Shown here piece by piece: positions 23,278 to 31,510 of a stretch of 34,388 nucleotides of DNA (positions are counted from its first letter, which is position 1; every line of letters starts with the position of its first letter). Origin of the DNA: JAFTYR01 sp964571375 (GTDB lineage Bacteria; Pseudomonadota; Gammaproteobacteria; Burkholderiales; Burkholderiaceae_F). Under the pieces are notes generated by a model, which was not told the origin of the DNA, did not search any database, and saw only the letters and a program-made list of their open reading frames with translations. The DNA is taken from contig CAZNBL010000011.1 of NCBI GenBank assembly GCA_964571375.1, positions 1 to 34,388 on the forward strand, in the 5' to 3' direction. The position numbers were made by a program, and so were the translations under genes.

Positions 23278-25956
23278 ATGGCCAGCAGTTTTTCTAAAGT
23301 CGTTTCCCGAAAAGACTATCTACCGCCGAATCACGACATCAAGTCGATTGAGCTCACATTCGACCTTGTCCCGACCAATACAGTCGTCACTAGCTGTATG
23401 GAAGTCATTCCCCGCGAAGATCGGGTAAGCGACGACCTTGAACTTGACGGTGAAGACATCGAACTTGTCTCCATTCAGATCAACGGCGAGCCGGCTTCGC
23501 GCGAACAGTACGACCTTGCTCCGGGCAAGCTCATCATCCGCAAGGTAGCCTCCCCCACCGTCATTGAGATTCAGAACCGAATCAATCCGAAGGCCAACCT
23601 TGAGTTCTCCGGCCTTTACATGTCGAAGAACAATTACATCACGCAGTGTGAGGCACAGGGCTTCCGCCGAATCACATACTTCCCGGACCGCCCCGACGTA
23701 CTCTCGCTCTACACGGTCAGCATCCACGCTCCGCACGATACCAAGGTATTGCTCTCCAACGGCAACCTGGTTGATGAAGGCGTATTGCCCGACGGCCGTC
23801 GCTACGCTATTTGGCAGGATCCTTTCCCGAAGCCCTCTTATCTCTTTGCTCTCGTTGCCGGCAATCTTGTGGTCAACGAAGAAAAGATCAACCTCATGGA
23901 CGGCAGAGAAGCACTCCTGCAGATCTGGGTCGAACCGGGCAATGAAAACAAGACTGCCCATGCGATGGAAAGCCTCAAGAAGGCAATCCGCTGGGATGAA
24001 ACACGCTTCGGTTTAACACTCGACCTTGAGCGTTTCATGATCGTCGCTACCGACGACTTCAACATGGGCGCTATGGAAAACAAGGGATTGAACATCTTCA
24101 ATTCCAAGTACGTGCTTGCCAACCCTCAGGTTGCAACCGATGACGATTACGCCAATATCGAAGCAGTGATCGGTCATGAATACTTCCACAACTGGACCGG
24201 CAACCGCGTCACCTGCCGCGACTGGTTCCAGCTGTCCTTAAAGGAAGGTCTCACCGTTTTCCGCGAACAGGAATTTGTCAGCGACAGTTTGGGCAGCAAG
24301 TCTGCTCAGATCGTCAAGCGCCTGAAAGACGTACGCACGCTGCGCACCCTGCAGTTCCCGGAAGATGCCGGTCCTATGGCGCATCCCGTCCGTCCCGAAA
24401 GCTACTCGGAAATCGATAACTTCTACACCATGACTGTTTATGAAAAAGGTGCGGAAGTCGTCCGTATGTACCAGACACTTTTCGGCCGCCAGGGTTTTGC
24501 CAACGGCTTGAGAGAATATCTGAAGCGCTTTGACGGCTCTGCCGCCACCTGCGATGACTTCCGCCGAACCATGGCAGAAGTCAACAGTATGGATCTAACC
24601 GACTTCGACCGCTGGTACTCCCAGCCGGGTACGCCGCGCATTACGGTCAAGACCGAGTGGGATGAGCACAATCACATCTTTAAGATCACCTGCAGACAGC
24701 ACAACCGTGCACTGCCTGGTCAGCCCGCACCGAAACCTCTGACCATCCCCGTCAAGCTCTCGCTGCTCAATCTGAGAGGCGAAGAAATGCCGCTTATCCT
24801 CAGAGGCAAGCCCGAATGCCAGCCGGCTACCGAAAAACTGATGATCATGACCGAGGCCGAAGAGACCTGGGAGTTCTGTCATATTTCGGAAAAGCCGATG
24901 CTTTCTATCGGCCGCGGATTCTCCGCACCGGTGATCTTCGACACACAGAACACCCGCGACGAACTGCTCTTCCTTGCCAAGAACGACACCGATCTCTTCA
25001 ACAGAGCCGAAGCATTCCAGAAACTGACGCTTTCGATTCTGCATCTGATCATGAACGAAGCTCAGGGCAAGGGCGTTACCAATCCGCATATTCCGGAAAC
25101 CTATCTCGAAGCATTTGCCGGCATTCTGACCGACAACAAGCTTTCTCCGGCATACCGTGCTCTGACGCTCAACATGCCGAACGAACAGCTTATCGCCGAA
25201 GACTGCATCCTTATTGCTCCGGATTTGATCCGCTTTGCAAGCGAACATCTGCGACGCACTATCGGCAAACGTCTGAAGCCGCACTTTGAAGAAACTATCC
25301 GTCAGCAGCAGACTCCGGGCGTATACAGTCCGAATGCCGAAGAAGCAGGCAAGCGCGCTCTGAAGCATCTCGCCTTGTCTTACCTTGTTGCCGCACAGGA
25401 TCCGAGAGGCGTACAGGAAACACGCGACCTCTATGAAAAAGGCAATAACATGACCGACCGTATCGAAGCACTGCGCATTGCCGTTGCTTCCGGTCTGCCC
25501 TATGCACGCGAAATGCTCGATCAGAGTGCCGCCGCATGGAAAAATGAGCCGCTTCTGATGAATAAGTGGCTGCAGATTCAGGCCTCCTCCCGCAGCGAAG
25601 CCGGTCATTTTGACGCAGTCGACCTCATCCGCTCTCTTATGGAACATCCGAGCTTCTCGATCCGCAATCCGAATAATGTTTACGCATTGCTCGGAACGTT
25701 CTTCAAGACCGGCGGTCCCGAATTCCATACGCTTGACGGCAAGGGTTATCAGCTCTGGCTTGATGTTGTCCTTGAAATCGACAGCTTCAACCCGCAGGTT
25801 GCATCCCGCCTTGCCCGATCGCTTGAAAACTGGCGCCGCTACAAACCGCGTCTTGCCAGTATGATGTATAAAGCACTGCGCTACGTCAGCAATCAGAAAC
25901 AGCTGTCTCGTGACTTGAGAGAGATTGTGGACAAAGCCCTTCACGAACCCGTCTAA
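23278..25956 (+). CDS. pepN: Aminopeptidase N, M1 metalloprotease
   Basis: Removes N-terminal residues from peptides in the cytoplasm. 892 residues, the usual PepN size. The exopeptidase motif GAMEN is at 264-268 and the zinc site HEYFH at 300-304 with the third ligand E323 (HEXXH-x18-E). The order is the N-terminal beta domain, catalytic domain, a small beta domain near 450-540 and a helical C-terminal domain. The ATG at 23278 has AAAGGA 7 bases before. The GTG at 23263 would contain this ribosome site and is rejected. fbp follows after 16 bases, so the two may share a transcript. Confidence 0.97.
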   Translation: MASSFSKVVSRKDYLPPNHDIKSIELTFDLVPTNTVVTSCMEVIPREDRVSDDLELDGEDIELVSIQINGEPASREQYDLAPGKLIIRKVASPTVIEIQNRINPKANLEFSGLYMSKNNYITQCEAQGFRRITYFPDRPDVLSLYTVSIHAPHDTKVLLSNGNLVDEGVLPDGRRYAIWQDPFPKPSYLFALVAGNLVVNEEKINLMDGREALLQIWVEPGNENKTAHAMESLKKAIRWDETRFGLTLDLERFMIVATDDFNMGAMENKGLNIFNSKYVLANPQVATDDDYANIEAVIGHEYFHNWTGNRVTCRDWFQLSLKEGLTVFREQEFVSDSLGSKSAQIVKRLKDVRTLRTLQFPEDAGPMAHPVRPESYSEIDNFYTMTVYEKGAEVVRMYQTLFGRQGFANGLREYLKRFDGSAATCDDFRRTMAEVNSMDLTDFDRWYSQPGTPRITVKTEWDEHNHIFKITCRQHNRALPGQPAPKPLTIPVKLSLLNLRGEEMPLILRGKPECQPATEKLMIMTEAEETWEFCHISEKPMLSIGRGFSAPVIFDTQNTRDELLFLAKNDTDLFNRAEAFQKLTLSILHLIMNEAQGKGVTNPHIPETYLEAFAGILTDNKLSPAYRALTLNMPNEQLIAEDCILIAPDLIRFASEHLRRTIGKRLKPHFEETIRQQQTPGVYSPNAEEAGKRALKHLALSYLVAAQDPRGVQETRDLYEKGNNMTDRIEALRIAVASGLPYAREMLDQSAAAWKNEPLLMNKWLQIQASSRSEAGHFDAVDLIRSLMEHPSFSIRNPNNVYALLGTFFKTGGPEFHTLDGKGYQLWLDVVLEIDSFNPQVASRLARSLENWRRYKPRLASMMYKALRYVSNQKQLSRDLREIVDKALHEPV

Positions 25957-25972
25957 TTAAAAGGCAAATAAA

Positions 25973-26962
25973 TTGTTTAAATCGCTTACGCAATACCTTT
26001 CTGAACTCGAAGAAGCCGGCAAGATCGATGCCGAACTCTCTTCCCTTCTGAGCTCTGTCGCCACCTTATCCAAGGACATCAATGACAAGGTCAGTTACGG
26101 TGCGCTCGTCGGCGTACTCGGCATGGCCGGCACAGACAATGTTCAGGGCGAACAGCAGAAGAAGCTTGACGTGATTTCCAACGAAGTCTTCATTTCTCAC
26201 GTTGAACAAACCGGTGCCGTTGCCGGCATGGCCAGCGAAGAAATGGATCACTGCCTGCCGACACCGAAGGAATTCAAGAAGGGTCGTTATCTCATCATGT
26301 TCGATCCGCTCGACGGCTCGAGCAACATCGATATCAACGCTCCGATCGGTACAATCTTCTCGATCACCGTTGCTCCTGAAGGTGAAATCACTGACGAAAG
26401 CTTCCTCAAGAAGGGCCGCAACCAGGTTGCAGCCGGCTACGTCATGTATTCCCCGCAGACCATCCTTACTCTGACTGTCGGTGACGGCGTCGATATGTTT
26501 ACGCTCAACGGCGAAACAGGTGAGTACTTACTTACTCAGAGTAAGGTTCAGATTCCGTATTCCACTAAGGAATTCGCTATCAACATGTCCAACCAGCGTC
26601 ACTGGGAAGCTCCGGTTCAGCGCTATGTCTCCGAACTGCTTGCCGGCTCCACCGGTCCGATCGGCAAGGACTTCAACATGCGCTGGGTTGCCGCTATGGT
26701 TGCCGAAGTTCATCGTGTTCTCTGCCGCGGCGGCATCTTTATGTATCCGCGCGACAACCGCGATCCGTCTAAGCCCGGCAAGCTTCGCCTGATGTACGAA
26801 GCCAACCCGATGGCTTTCCTGATCGAACAGGCTGGCGGCAAAGCCACCAACGGTCATGAAGACATCCTCGACCTTCAGCCTGAAAAGCTGCACCAGCGAG
26901 TTGCTGTTTTCCTCGGTGCCAAGGAAGAAGTTGAACGCGTCACCGGCTACCACAAAGCCTAA
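25973..26962 (+). CDS. fbp: Class I fructose-1,6-bisphosphatase
   Basis: Hydrolyses fructose 1,6-bisphosphate in gluconeogenesis. 329 residues, close to the family's usual 330-340. The metal and phosphate site DPLDGSSNIDINAPIGTIF starts at 111, and GGIFMYPRDNRDPSKPGKLR and EQAGGKATNG lie near the end. The start is TTG (MFKSLTQYLSELEE) with AAAAGG 8 bases upstream. It lies directly behind pepN. A gluconeogenic enzyme fits an organism living on amino and organic acids. Confidence 0.97.
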   Translation: MFKSLTQYLSELEEAGKIDAELSSLLSSVATLSKDINDKVSYGALVGVLGMAGTDNVQGEQQKKLDVISNEVFISHVEQTGAVAGMASEEMDHCLPTPKEFKKGRYLIMFDPLDGSSNIDINAPIGTIFSITVAPEGEITDESFLKKGRNQVAAGYVMYSPQTILTLTVGDGVDMFTLNGETGEYLLTQSKVQIPYSTKEFAINMSNQRHWEAPVQRYVSELLAGSTGPIGKDFNMRWVAAMVAEVHRVLCRGGIFMYPRDNRDPSKPGKLRLMYEANPMAFLIEQAGGKATNGHEDILDLQPEKLHQRVAVFLGAKEEVERVTGYHKA

Positions 26963-26983
26963 TCGACGTATCGCACTCTAAAT

Positions 26984-27019
26984 AAAATGCCTCGTTCGGA
27001 ATACCGAACGAGGCATTTT
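26984..27019. terminator. Bidirectional terminator between fbp and the LapA-like gene
   Basis: A perfect 16-base stem: AAAATGCCTCGTTCGG pairs with CCGAACGAGGCATTTT around AATA. It serves fbp on plus and the gene at 27042 on minus. Confidence 0.92.
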
Positions 27020-27041
27020 CGTACCTGGCTGGACGATGAAC

Positions 27042-27596
27042 TTATTCTTCAGAGGTTCTGCTCTGAGCGACAGTCTGAGCTACCTGATTGGCGGCAATCA
27101 GTGCCTTGGTAACCTTATCGTCCATATTCTGAAGCGAAGTATTTAAAGAAGCGGCAAGCTCGAGATTGCTTTCTTTGACTTCGTTAACAGTCTTCTGAAG
27201 GGATACGAGCTGAGCCTGAGCCGAAGCTGCCAGACGTTTTTCAAGATCTGCGTTTTCCTGAGCTCTCTGCTGAGCAACTTCCTGAAGACGGCGGTCGATT
27301 TCTTTTCTGACATCTTCAACACGGGAATTTTCTGCGCTGGACGCAAGCTTTCTCTGAGCATCGAGATCCTTGATGATGCGTCGGTAACCGAGCAATGCAG
27401 AACCCTGCTGAAGAATCAGGGTGCAGAACAAAATCGTAAACAATGCGCCGAAAGCGATAAGCAGCATCAATCCGAGCGGAGCTTCGCACTGAGTAAAGAA
27501 AACATCAACAGTCGTAGTTTGATTGATGGCAGGCCAGTTAACGGCAACAAAAGCTGCACTGAGCAGGATTGCAATGATCAGAACGATATAACGCAT
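27042..27596 (-). CDS. LapA-like (DUF1049) membrane protein with long coiled coil
   Basis: 184 residues. Two N-terminal membrane helices: MRYIVLIIAILLSAAFVAV and GLMLLIAFGALFTILFCTLI, joined by NWPAINQTTTVDVFF. This is the pattern of lipopolysaccharide-assembly LapA/DUF1049 proteins. From about residue 75 it continues as a charged helix with heptad-like repeats (EEVRKEIDRRLQEVAQQRAQ region, to about 150), much longer than LapA of Escherichia coli at about 100 residues. AAGAAGG precedes the ATG. It stands alone between a terminator and the upp promoter region. Fold is fairly sure; a role in envelope assembly is only by analogy. Confidence 0.7.
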   Translation of the reverse strand: MRYIVLIIAILLSAAFVAVNWPAINQTTTVDVFFTQCEAPLGLMLLIAFGALFTILFCTLILQQGSALLGYRRIIKDLDAQRKLASSAENSRVEDVRKEIDRRLQEVAQQRAQENADLEKRLAASAQAQLVSLQKTVNEVKESNLELAASLNTSLQNMDDKVTKALIAANQVAQTVAQSRTSEE

Positions 27597-27718
27597 ACAG
27601 ACACCTTCTTTAAGTTCTAACTGAGAAGTTTAGCGAAGTGGCCCTCTAAGTTCTAGGGATACCGCATTCATATAACTGAAGAACACACAGAAATAGTGCC
27701 CTACCTTCAAGACTCACC

Positions 27719-27724
27719 TATAAT
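27719..27724 (+). promoter_or_regulatory. -10 element of the upp promoter
   Basis: A perfect TATAAT 31 bases before the upp ATG. The -35 position 17 bases upstream (GTGCCC) is a poor match. The rest of 27597-27755 holds no gene. Confidence 0.55.
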
Positions 27725-27755
27725 GGGAAGATTCATCTACTCGGAGGTAAAAAAT

Positions 27756-28403
27756 ATGAAAACAGACCCGAGATTTCCTCGTCTGCACATTGTCGACCAT
27801 CCCCTGGTCCAGCACAAACTCAGTTTGATGAGAGAGAAGGACACTTCCTCCAACTCTTTCCGTCATTTACTCCGCGAAATCACATATTTCTTAGGTTATG
27901 AGATTACACGCGATCTGACCCTTGAAACCAAGGAAATCGATACACCGATGGGTGTCACCGAAGGTCATTTCATCGCCGGTAAGAAGCTCGTAATCGTTCC
28001 CGTGCTCCGCGCCGGTCTCGGCATGTGCGACGGTCTGCTCGACCTGATGCCTTCCGCACGAGTCGGTCACATCGGTATGTACCGCGGCCCGGACCACCGT
28101 CCTATCGAATACCTTGTCAGACTGCCGAACCTTGAAGGCCGCCGTTGCATCGTCATCGACCCGATGCTCGCCACCGGCTACTCTGCTATTGCTGCAGTCG
28201 ATGTGCTGATCAAGCGCGGTGTTGAACCCGCCGACATCACATTCATGGCATTGGTTGCCGCTCCTGAAGGCGTTGCTGCTTTCCAGGAACACCATCCTGA
28301 CATCGACGTCTACGTTGCTTCTCTTGACCAGAAGCTTAACGAAGATGCGTACATTGTCCCGGGCCTGGGCGACGCCGGTGACCGTATTTTTGGCACCAAA
28401 TAA
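27756..28403 (+). CDS. upp: Uracil phosphoribosyltransferase
   Basis: Salvages uracil to UMP with PRPP. I start it at the ATG at 27756 (MKTDPRFPRLHIVDHPLVQH), with CGGAGG at good spacing. The longer reading from 27696 would begin upstream of the TATAAT element. 215 residues, slightly above the usual 208-210. Marks are VPVLRAGLGMCDGLLDLMP, the PRPP loop VIDPMLATGYSA and the uracil-binding YIVPGLGDAGDRIFGT at the end. It appears to be a single-gene unit. Confidence 0.97.
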   Translation: MKTDPRFPRLHIVDHPLVQHKLSLMREKDTSSNSFRHLLREITYFLGYEITRDLTLETKEIDTPMGVTEGHFIAGKKLVIVPVLRAGLGMCDGLLDLMPSARVGHIGMYRGPDHRPIEYLVRLPNLEGRRCIVIDPMLATGYSAIAAVDVLIKRGVEPADITFMALVAAPEGVAAFQEHHPDIDVYVASLDQKLNEDAYIVPGLGDAGDRIFGTK

Positions 28404-28443
28404 GTGCATTGATACGGCAAACATAGAGAGTTTCCCTTACTAA

Positions 28444-28466
28444 AATGAAGACTAATAATCTTCATT
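28444..28466 (+). other. Hairpin after upp
   Basis: AATGAAGA pairs with TCTTCATT around a 7-base AT loop, 40 bases past the upp stop. No T run, so it is at most a 3'-end stabiliser or a weak terminator. Confidence 0.4.
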
Positions 28467-28481
28467 AAAGAGATTTAAGGA

Positions 28482-28506
28482 AAAGCTTGATTTAGGTCAA
28501 GCTTTT
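28482..28506 (+). terminator. Terminator-like hairpin after upp, enclosing an FNR-like site
   Basis: AAAGCTTGA and TCAAGCTTT with loop TTTAGG, ending in five T. It can end upp transcripts. The same palindrome contains the FNR-like site. Confidence 0.55.
28487..28500. promoter_or_regulatory. FNR/ANR-like box upstream of frdC
   Basis: TTGATTTAGGTCAA matches TTGAT-N4-ATCAA at 9 of 10 positions. It lies 68 bases before the frdC start. With FNR centred at -41.5, transcription would start near 28535, leaving room for a leader. This suggests activation without oxygen. Confidence 0.6.
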
Positions 28507-28568
28507 TCACTCTCAATTGTTGCAAGATACGTCCAATTCTTTTTTCCCATTAACTGAAAGGTTTCATC

Positions 28569-29405
28569 ATGGCTGATGATTTTAAGGACATCTCTAAGAG
28601 ATACAGCGTAACGCCGAACGGCGAAACGATTGTCCACGGTGTCGACCTCACAGATACAGAAGTTACATCCAAGGCTTTTGCTTGGTGCGACGTTCTCCAG
28701 TCTGGTACAGGTCTTATCCTTGGTCTCTTCCTCTTCTGCCACATGGCATTCACAAGCTCCATCCTTCTTGGTAAGGACATCTTCTGGAGCCTGGTTTCCT
28801 TCACTGGCGGCTACTTCATCGACGGCGTTGACCACGCTTGGATGCACAGCGTTTTCGTTGGCTTCATCTTCGTTCTCGTTGTTATCCACGCTATCACTGC
28901 TCTGAGAAAGTTCCCGAACAACTACAAGGCCTTCCGCACAATGCGCGGCCACTACAAGCTGCTCCGCCACACAGATACAACTCTGTGGTGGATCCAGTTC
29001 CTCACTGGTGTTGCTCTGACAGCTCTCGTCTTCCCGCATCTTCTCCCGATGCTCATGGACCCGCACGCTATCGGACCTTACGCTAGCGGTCTCGAGGTTT
29101 ATCACTCCTGGCTGTGGGTTGTCTTCTTCTTCCTCATCGTTACTGAACTTCACGGCATGATCGGTCTGTACCGTCTGTACATGAAGTGGTGCGGACCCTC
29201 GAACGGTGCTCGTACTGTTGCTCGTAAGCTCACAATGGTTGTTATCGTTGCTCTTATCGCTTGCGGTTCCTGCACAATCATGGGCTACAACGCTGCTGGT
29301 GAAGAAGCTGCTAACCTCGGTATGGACAAGTACACACCGGGCTGGCTCCAGACTCCTCCGACAGCTGACTACCCGACATGGTGGCCTGATCGCCTGAAGA
29401 AGTAA
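28569..29405 (+). CDS. frdC: Fumarate reductase diheme cytochrome b subunit, Wolinella FrdC type
   Basis: Anchors fumarate reductase in the membrane and passes electrons from menaquinol to FrdAB. 278 residues with five helices. The four haem-ligand histidines of Wolinella succinogenes FrdC have counterparts at H58 (LFCHMAFTSSILLG), H107 (VIHAITALRKFP), H157 (FPHLLPML) and H195 (TELHGMIGLYRL). TTLWWIQFLTGVAL is also shared. At the position of Wolinella Glu66 there is an aspartate (D85 in YFIDGVDH). AAAGG precedes the ATG. The gene stands alone: frdA and frdB are not next to it and a strong terminator follows. Codon use is strongly biased, as in highly expressed genes. Confidence 0.93.
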   Translation: MADDFKDISKRYSVTPNGETIVHGVDLTDTEVTSKAFAWCDVLQSGTGLILGLFLFCHMAFTSSILLGKDIFWSLVSFTGGYFIDGVDHAWMHSVFVGFIFVLVVIHAITALRKFPNNYKAFRTMRGHYKLLRHTDTTLWWIQFLTGVALTALVFPHLLPMLMDPHAIGPYASGLEVYHSWLWVVFFFLIVTELHGMIGLYRLYMKWCGPSNGARTVARKLTMVVIVALIACGSCTIMGYNAAGEEAANLGMDKYTPGWLQTPPTADYPTWWPDRLKK

Positions 29406-29424
29406 GCAACTAGCTGACTGATTC

Positions 29425-29461
29425 AAAAAACCGCTCAGATTAAATGCTGAGCGGTTTTTTT
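29425..29461. terminator. Bidirectional terminator after frdC
   Basis: AAAACCGCTCAG pairs with CTGAGCGGTTTT around ATTAAATG, with seven T on plus and six T on minus. The minus direction would serve the possible small gene at 29512. Confidence 0.9.
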
Positions 29462-29511
29462 ATTCCTGCAGAAAACCGAATATGTATGAGCAAAACTTTG
29501 CTCTCCCTGTC

Positions 29512-29700
29512 TCAAGCCGAGCCCAGGCTTTTTTGTGTCTTCTGCCTTACATATCGTACCGAATACTTCCATCCTGCCTCACCATATTCCGGCACGGCGG
29601 ACGCTCTTTCGATCTGCTCGGCAACATCACCCTCAAAACGCTTCAAATCGCATCCTGAGCATCCTCGTTCCGTTACAGCAAACTTCCCTTTGTCCGGCAG
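29512..29700 (-). CDS. Possible 62-codon small protein with CTG start
   Basis: On minus, 62 codons run from CTG at 29700 to TGA at 29512. GAGG lies 7 bases before the CTG, the best spacing for a ribosome site. The product has a coding-like charged make-up: LPDKGKFAVTERGCSGCDLK at the start with a CxxC pair (residues 14 and 17), then a helix (FEGDVAEQIERAS) and EAGWKYSVRYVRQK. The frdC terminator downstream also works in this direction. Against it: no ATG, GTG or TTG opens the frame, and an ATG five bases upstream opens another frame that ends after 23 codons. It could be a real small gene, a frameshifted remnant, or chance. I do not recognise a family. Confidence 0.3.
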   Translation of the reverse strand: MPDKGKFAVTERGCSGCDLKRFEGDVAEQIERASAVPEYGEAGWKYSVRYVRQKTQKSLGSA

Positions 29701-30072
29701 TCATCGACCTCAGAAGTCGTTTAAAAGCGAAATAACAGAGAAGAGACCTTAGGCGTCGACGATAAATTTAACGCCGGCTGTTATTTCATAAGCACACTGC
29801 TGCTACTTTAAACACCGACTAAAATGCATTACACGGTCCGCAGATCACTTCAACCCTAGCCGTCTGCCGCCCCGTCTGCCAACCGATTTCCGCCGCTTTA
29901 CGGGCGTTTTAATCGAAACCCCGGCAATAACCTCACAAGCGCTCCTTAAGCTTTTCAGAAAGCAAGGTATTAAATACTTTGCTATCCGAAAACAAACCTC
30001 TTCTTCTCCGATTCCGTCGGAACACCTCCGAATAACACGGAACTGAATTCAAATTGCATTTTTTACGAATAT
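29701..30072. other. Stretch without a supported gene
   Basis: No convincing ORF, RNA gene or mobile element. A 66-codon open frame on minus (about 30046 down to 29849) has no usual start codon and an unlikely Arg/Lys-rich end, so I do not call it. Short inverted repeats exist but none is strong. It may hold a decayed gene or an unrecognised small RNA. Confidence 0.5.
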
Positions 30073-30110
30073 AAAAAAACTCCTTCCTCGTTTTTTCGAG
30101 GAAGGAGTCT
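30073..30110 (-). terminator. Terminator of the AbgA-like amidohydrolase gene
   Basis: On minus, ACTCCTTCCTCG and CGAGGAAGGAGT enclose AAAAAA and end in seven T, 24 bases after the stop. Confidence 0.92.
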
Positions 30111-30133
30111 GTGTCGTTAATTAGACGACAGGA

Positions 30134-31402
30134 TTAGGCGTTGAGCTTTTCAACGATACCCTTGAACATGTCGAAGCCAGTTGTCAGACCGGTTTCATCA
30201 ATGTCGAAGTTGCCCTGATGGTGACCGGCAGCTCTGTCTGCACCGCAGATGAAGAATGCTGCCTTACCGCCGTGAGCCTGTACGCGGCGACCGAGGATGG
30301 AGTAGTCTTCGCTACCGCCGAAGTTGCCGTCCGGAATGATCTTAGTAACTGTCGGAACAGTACCGGCTACTTCATTGATGACTGCAGTCATTTCGTCGTC
30401 GTTTACGAAGTCAACAGCAGCACCCATTGTGGCGATTTCGTATGTAACGTCGAAGCCCTTTGCAATACCTTCAACGATGTTCTTAACCTGTTCGGCCATG
30501 TAATCGTTGATTTCGCTGGTTTCGCCGCGAACTTCGAGAGCCATATGAGCGGATGTCGGGATAACGTTACGGCCTTCGCCTGCGCGAAGTGTACCGACGT
30601 TGATACGAGTCATACCGCCGCCGTGACGGGAGATACCCATCATCTGAACAACTGCGTTGCAGGCTGCAGCCAGTGCATTGCGGCCGGCGTTCGGTTCCTT
30701 ACCTGCGTGAGCGGGCTTACCGTGGAAGCTGACGTCGAACTTAGTTGTGCAGAGCAGACCGTACGGAGCTGCAACGATTTCGCCGGTGTTAGCCATGAAG
30801 GAAATGTGGCTGCCGAACATGTAATCAACATCATCGATAACGCCGGATGCAGCGATAGCGGAAGCACCGCGAACACCTTCTTCAGCCGGCTGGAAGACGA
30901 TCTTGAACTTGCCCTTGAGCTTGTCCTTGTTTTCGGCAATCCAGTGAGCCAGAGTCAGACCGACAGAAGTGTGGCAGTCGTGACCGCAAGCGTGCATGAA
31001 GCCGTCGTGCTGGCTGCGATAACCTTCCTGGTTCGGCTTGTGAGCCGGATCAGCTGTTTCCTGAACGCAAACACAGTCGATATCGAAGCGGAAGCCTGTT
31101 GTCGGGCCTTCTTTACCTGTATCGAGAACAGCAACAGCACCTGTGTAACCCTGCATTTCATCGAGAATTGCCAGAGAAGCACCGCGCTGCTTTGCGTTTT
31201 CGAGACCAGCTTCTACGAGCTTGGCATTACGGCCGAAAACAGATTCCTTGCAGATAATCTTTTCGCCGAGCAGAACTTCAAAGCCCCAGGAACGCAGCTT
31301 TTCTGTGACATAAGCGGTTGTCCAGAACTCTGTCCAGCCTTCTTCCGGCCACTGGTGAAGTTCATGGCGCTGTTCAGTAAGCTGCTTGTAAAAATCGGTC
31401 AT
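30134..31402 (-). CDS. M20D amidohydrolase, AbgA-like
   Basis: 422 residues of a zinc-dependent M20 amidohydrolase. It resembles AbgA, a subunit of p-aminobenzoyl-glutamate hydrolase, more than simple hippurate hydrolases. Shared marks are the long N-terminal region with ESVFGRNAKLVEAG, then TGFRFDIDCVCVQETADPAH. The metal site HACGHDCH begins at 137, PAEEG lies at 172-176, and the C-terminal ligand is in AAGHHQGNFDIDE. AbgA-type enzymes cut an amide to free an acidic amino acid. AAGGAG precedes the ATG. It has its own promoter and terminator, 162 bases downstream of a DcuC-family carrier on the same strand. No abgB is seen. Family is sure; substrate is open. Confidence 0.88.
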   Translation of the reverse strand: MTDFYKQLTEQRHELHQWPEEGWTEFWTTAYVTEKLRSWGFEVLLGEKIICKESVFGRNAKLVEAGLENAKQRGASLAILDEMQGYTGAVAVLDTGKEGPTTGFRFDIDCVCVQETADPAHKPNQEGYRSQHDGFMHACGHDCHTSVGLTLAHWIAENKDKLKGKFKIVFQPAEEGVRGASAIAASGVIDDVDYMFGSHISFMANTGEIVAAPYGLLCTTKFDVSFHGKPAHAGKEPNAGRNALAAACNAVVQMMGISRHGGGMTRINVGTLRAGEGRNVIPTSAHMALEVRGETSEINDYMAEQVKNIVEGIAKGFDVTYEIATMGAAVDFVNDDEMTAVINEVAGTVPTVTKIIPDGNFGGSEDYSILGRRVQAHGGKAAFFICGADRAAGHHQGNFDIDETGLTTGFDMFKGIVEKLNA

Positions 31403-31472
31403 TTCAATATCTCCTTATAACGGTCGGACCCGGAAAGGGGCGAGTCCTTTTTTATTTATGAGCCTTTTTCAG

Positions 31473-31500
31473 ACTATATTTATTTTGAAGTAAACAACAA
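31473..31500 (-). promoter_or_regulatory. Probable promoter of the AbgA-like gene, with palindrome at the -35
   Basis: On minus, TTGTTG and TATAGT are 16 bases apart. The perfect palindrome ACAACGTTGT (31497-31506) overlaps the -35, a likely operator. Confidence 0.5.
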
Positions 31501-31510
31501 CGTTGTCTAT

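Noticed and set aside
29444..29752. 102-codon plus-strand ORF after frdC
   Set aside because: It starts inside the frdC terminator, has no ribosome site, and its product has no coding-like composition.
29849..30046. 66-codon minus-strand open frame with a basic end
   Set aside because: No ATG, GTG, TTG or CTG in a suitable place with a ribosome site, many rare codons, and an Arg-rich end that looks like chance.
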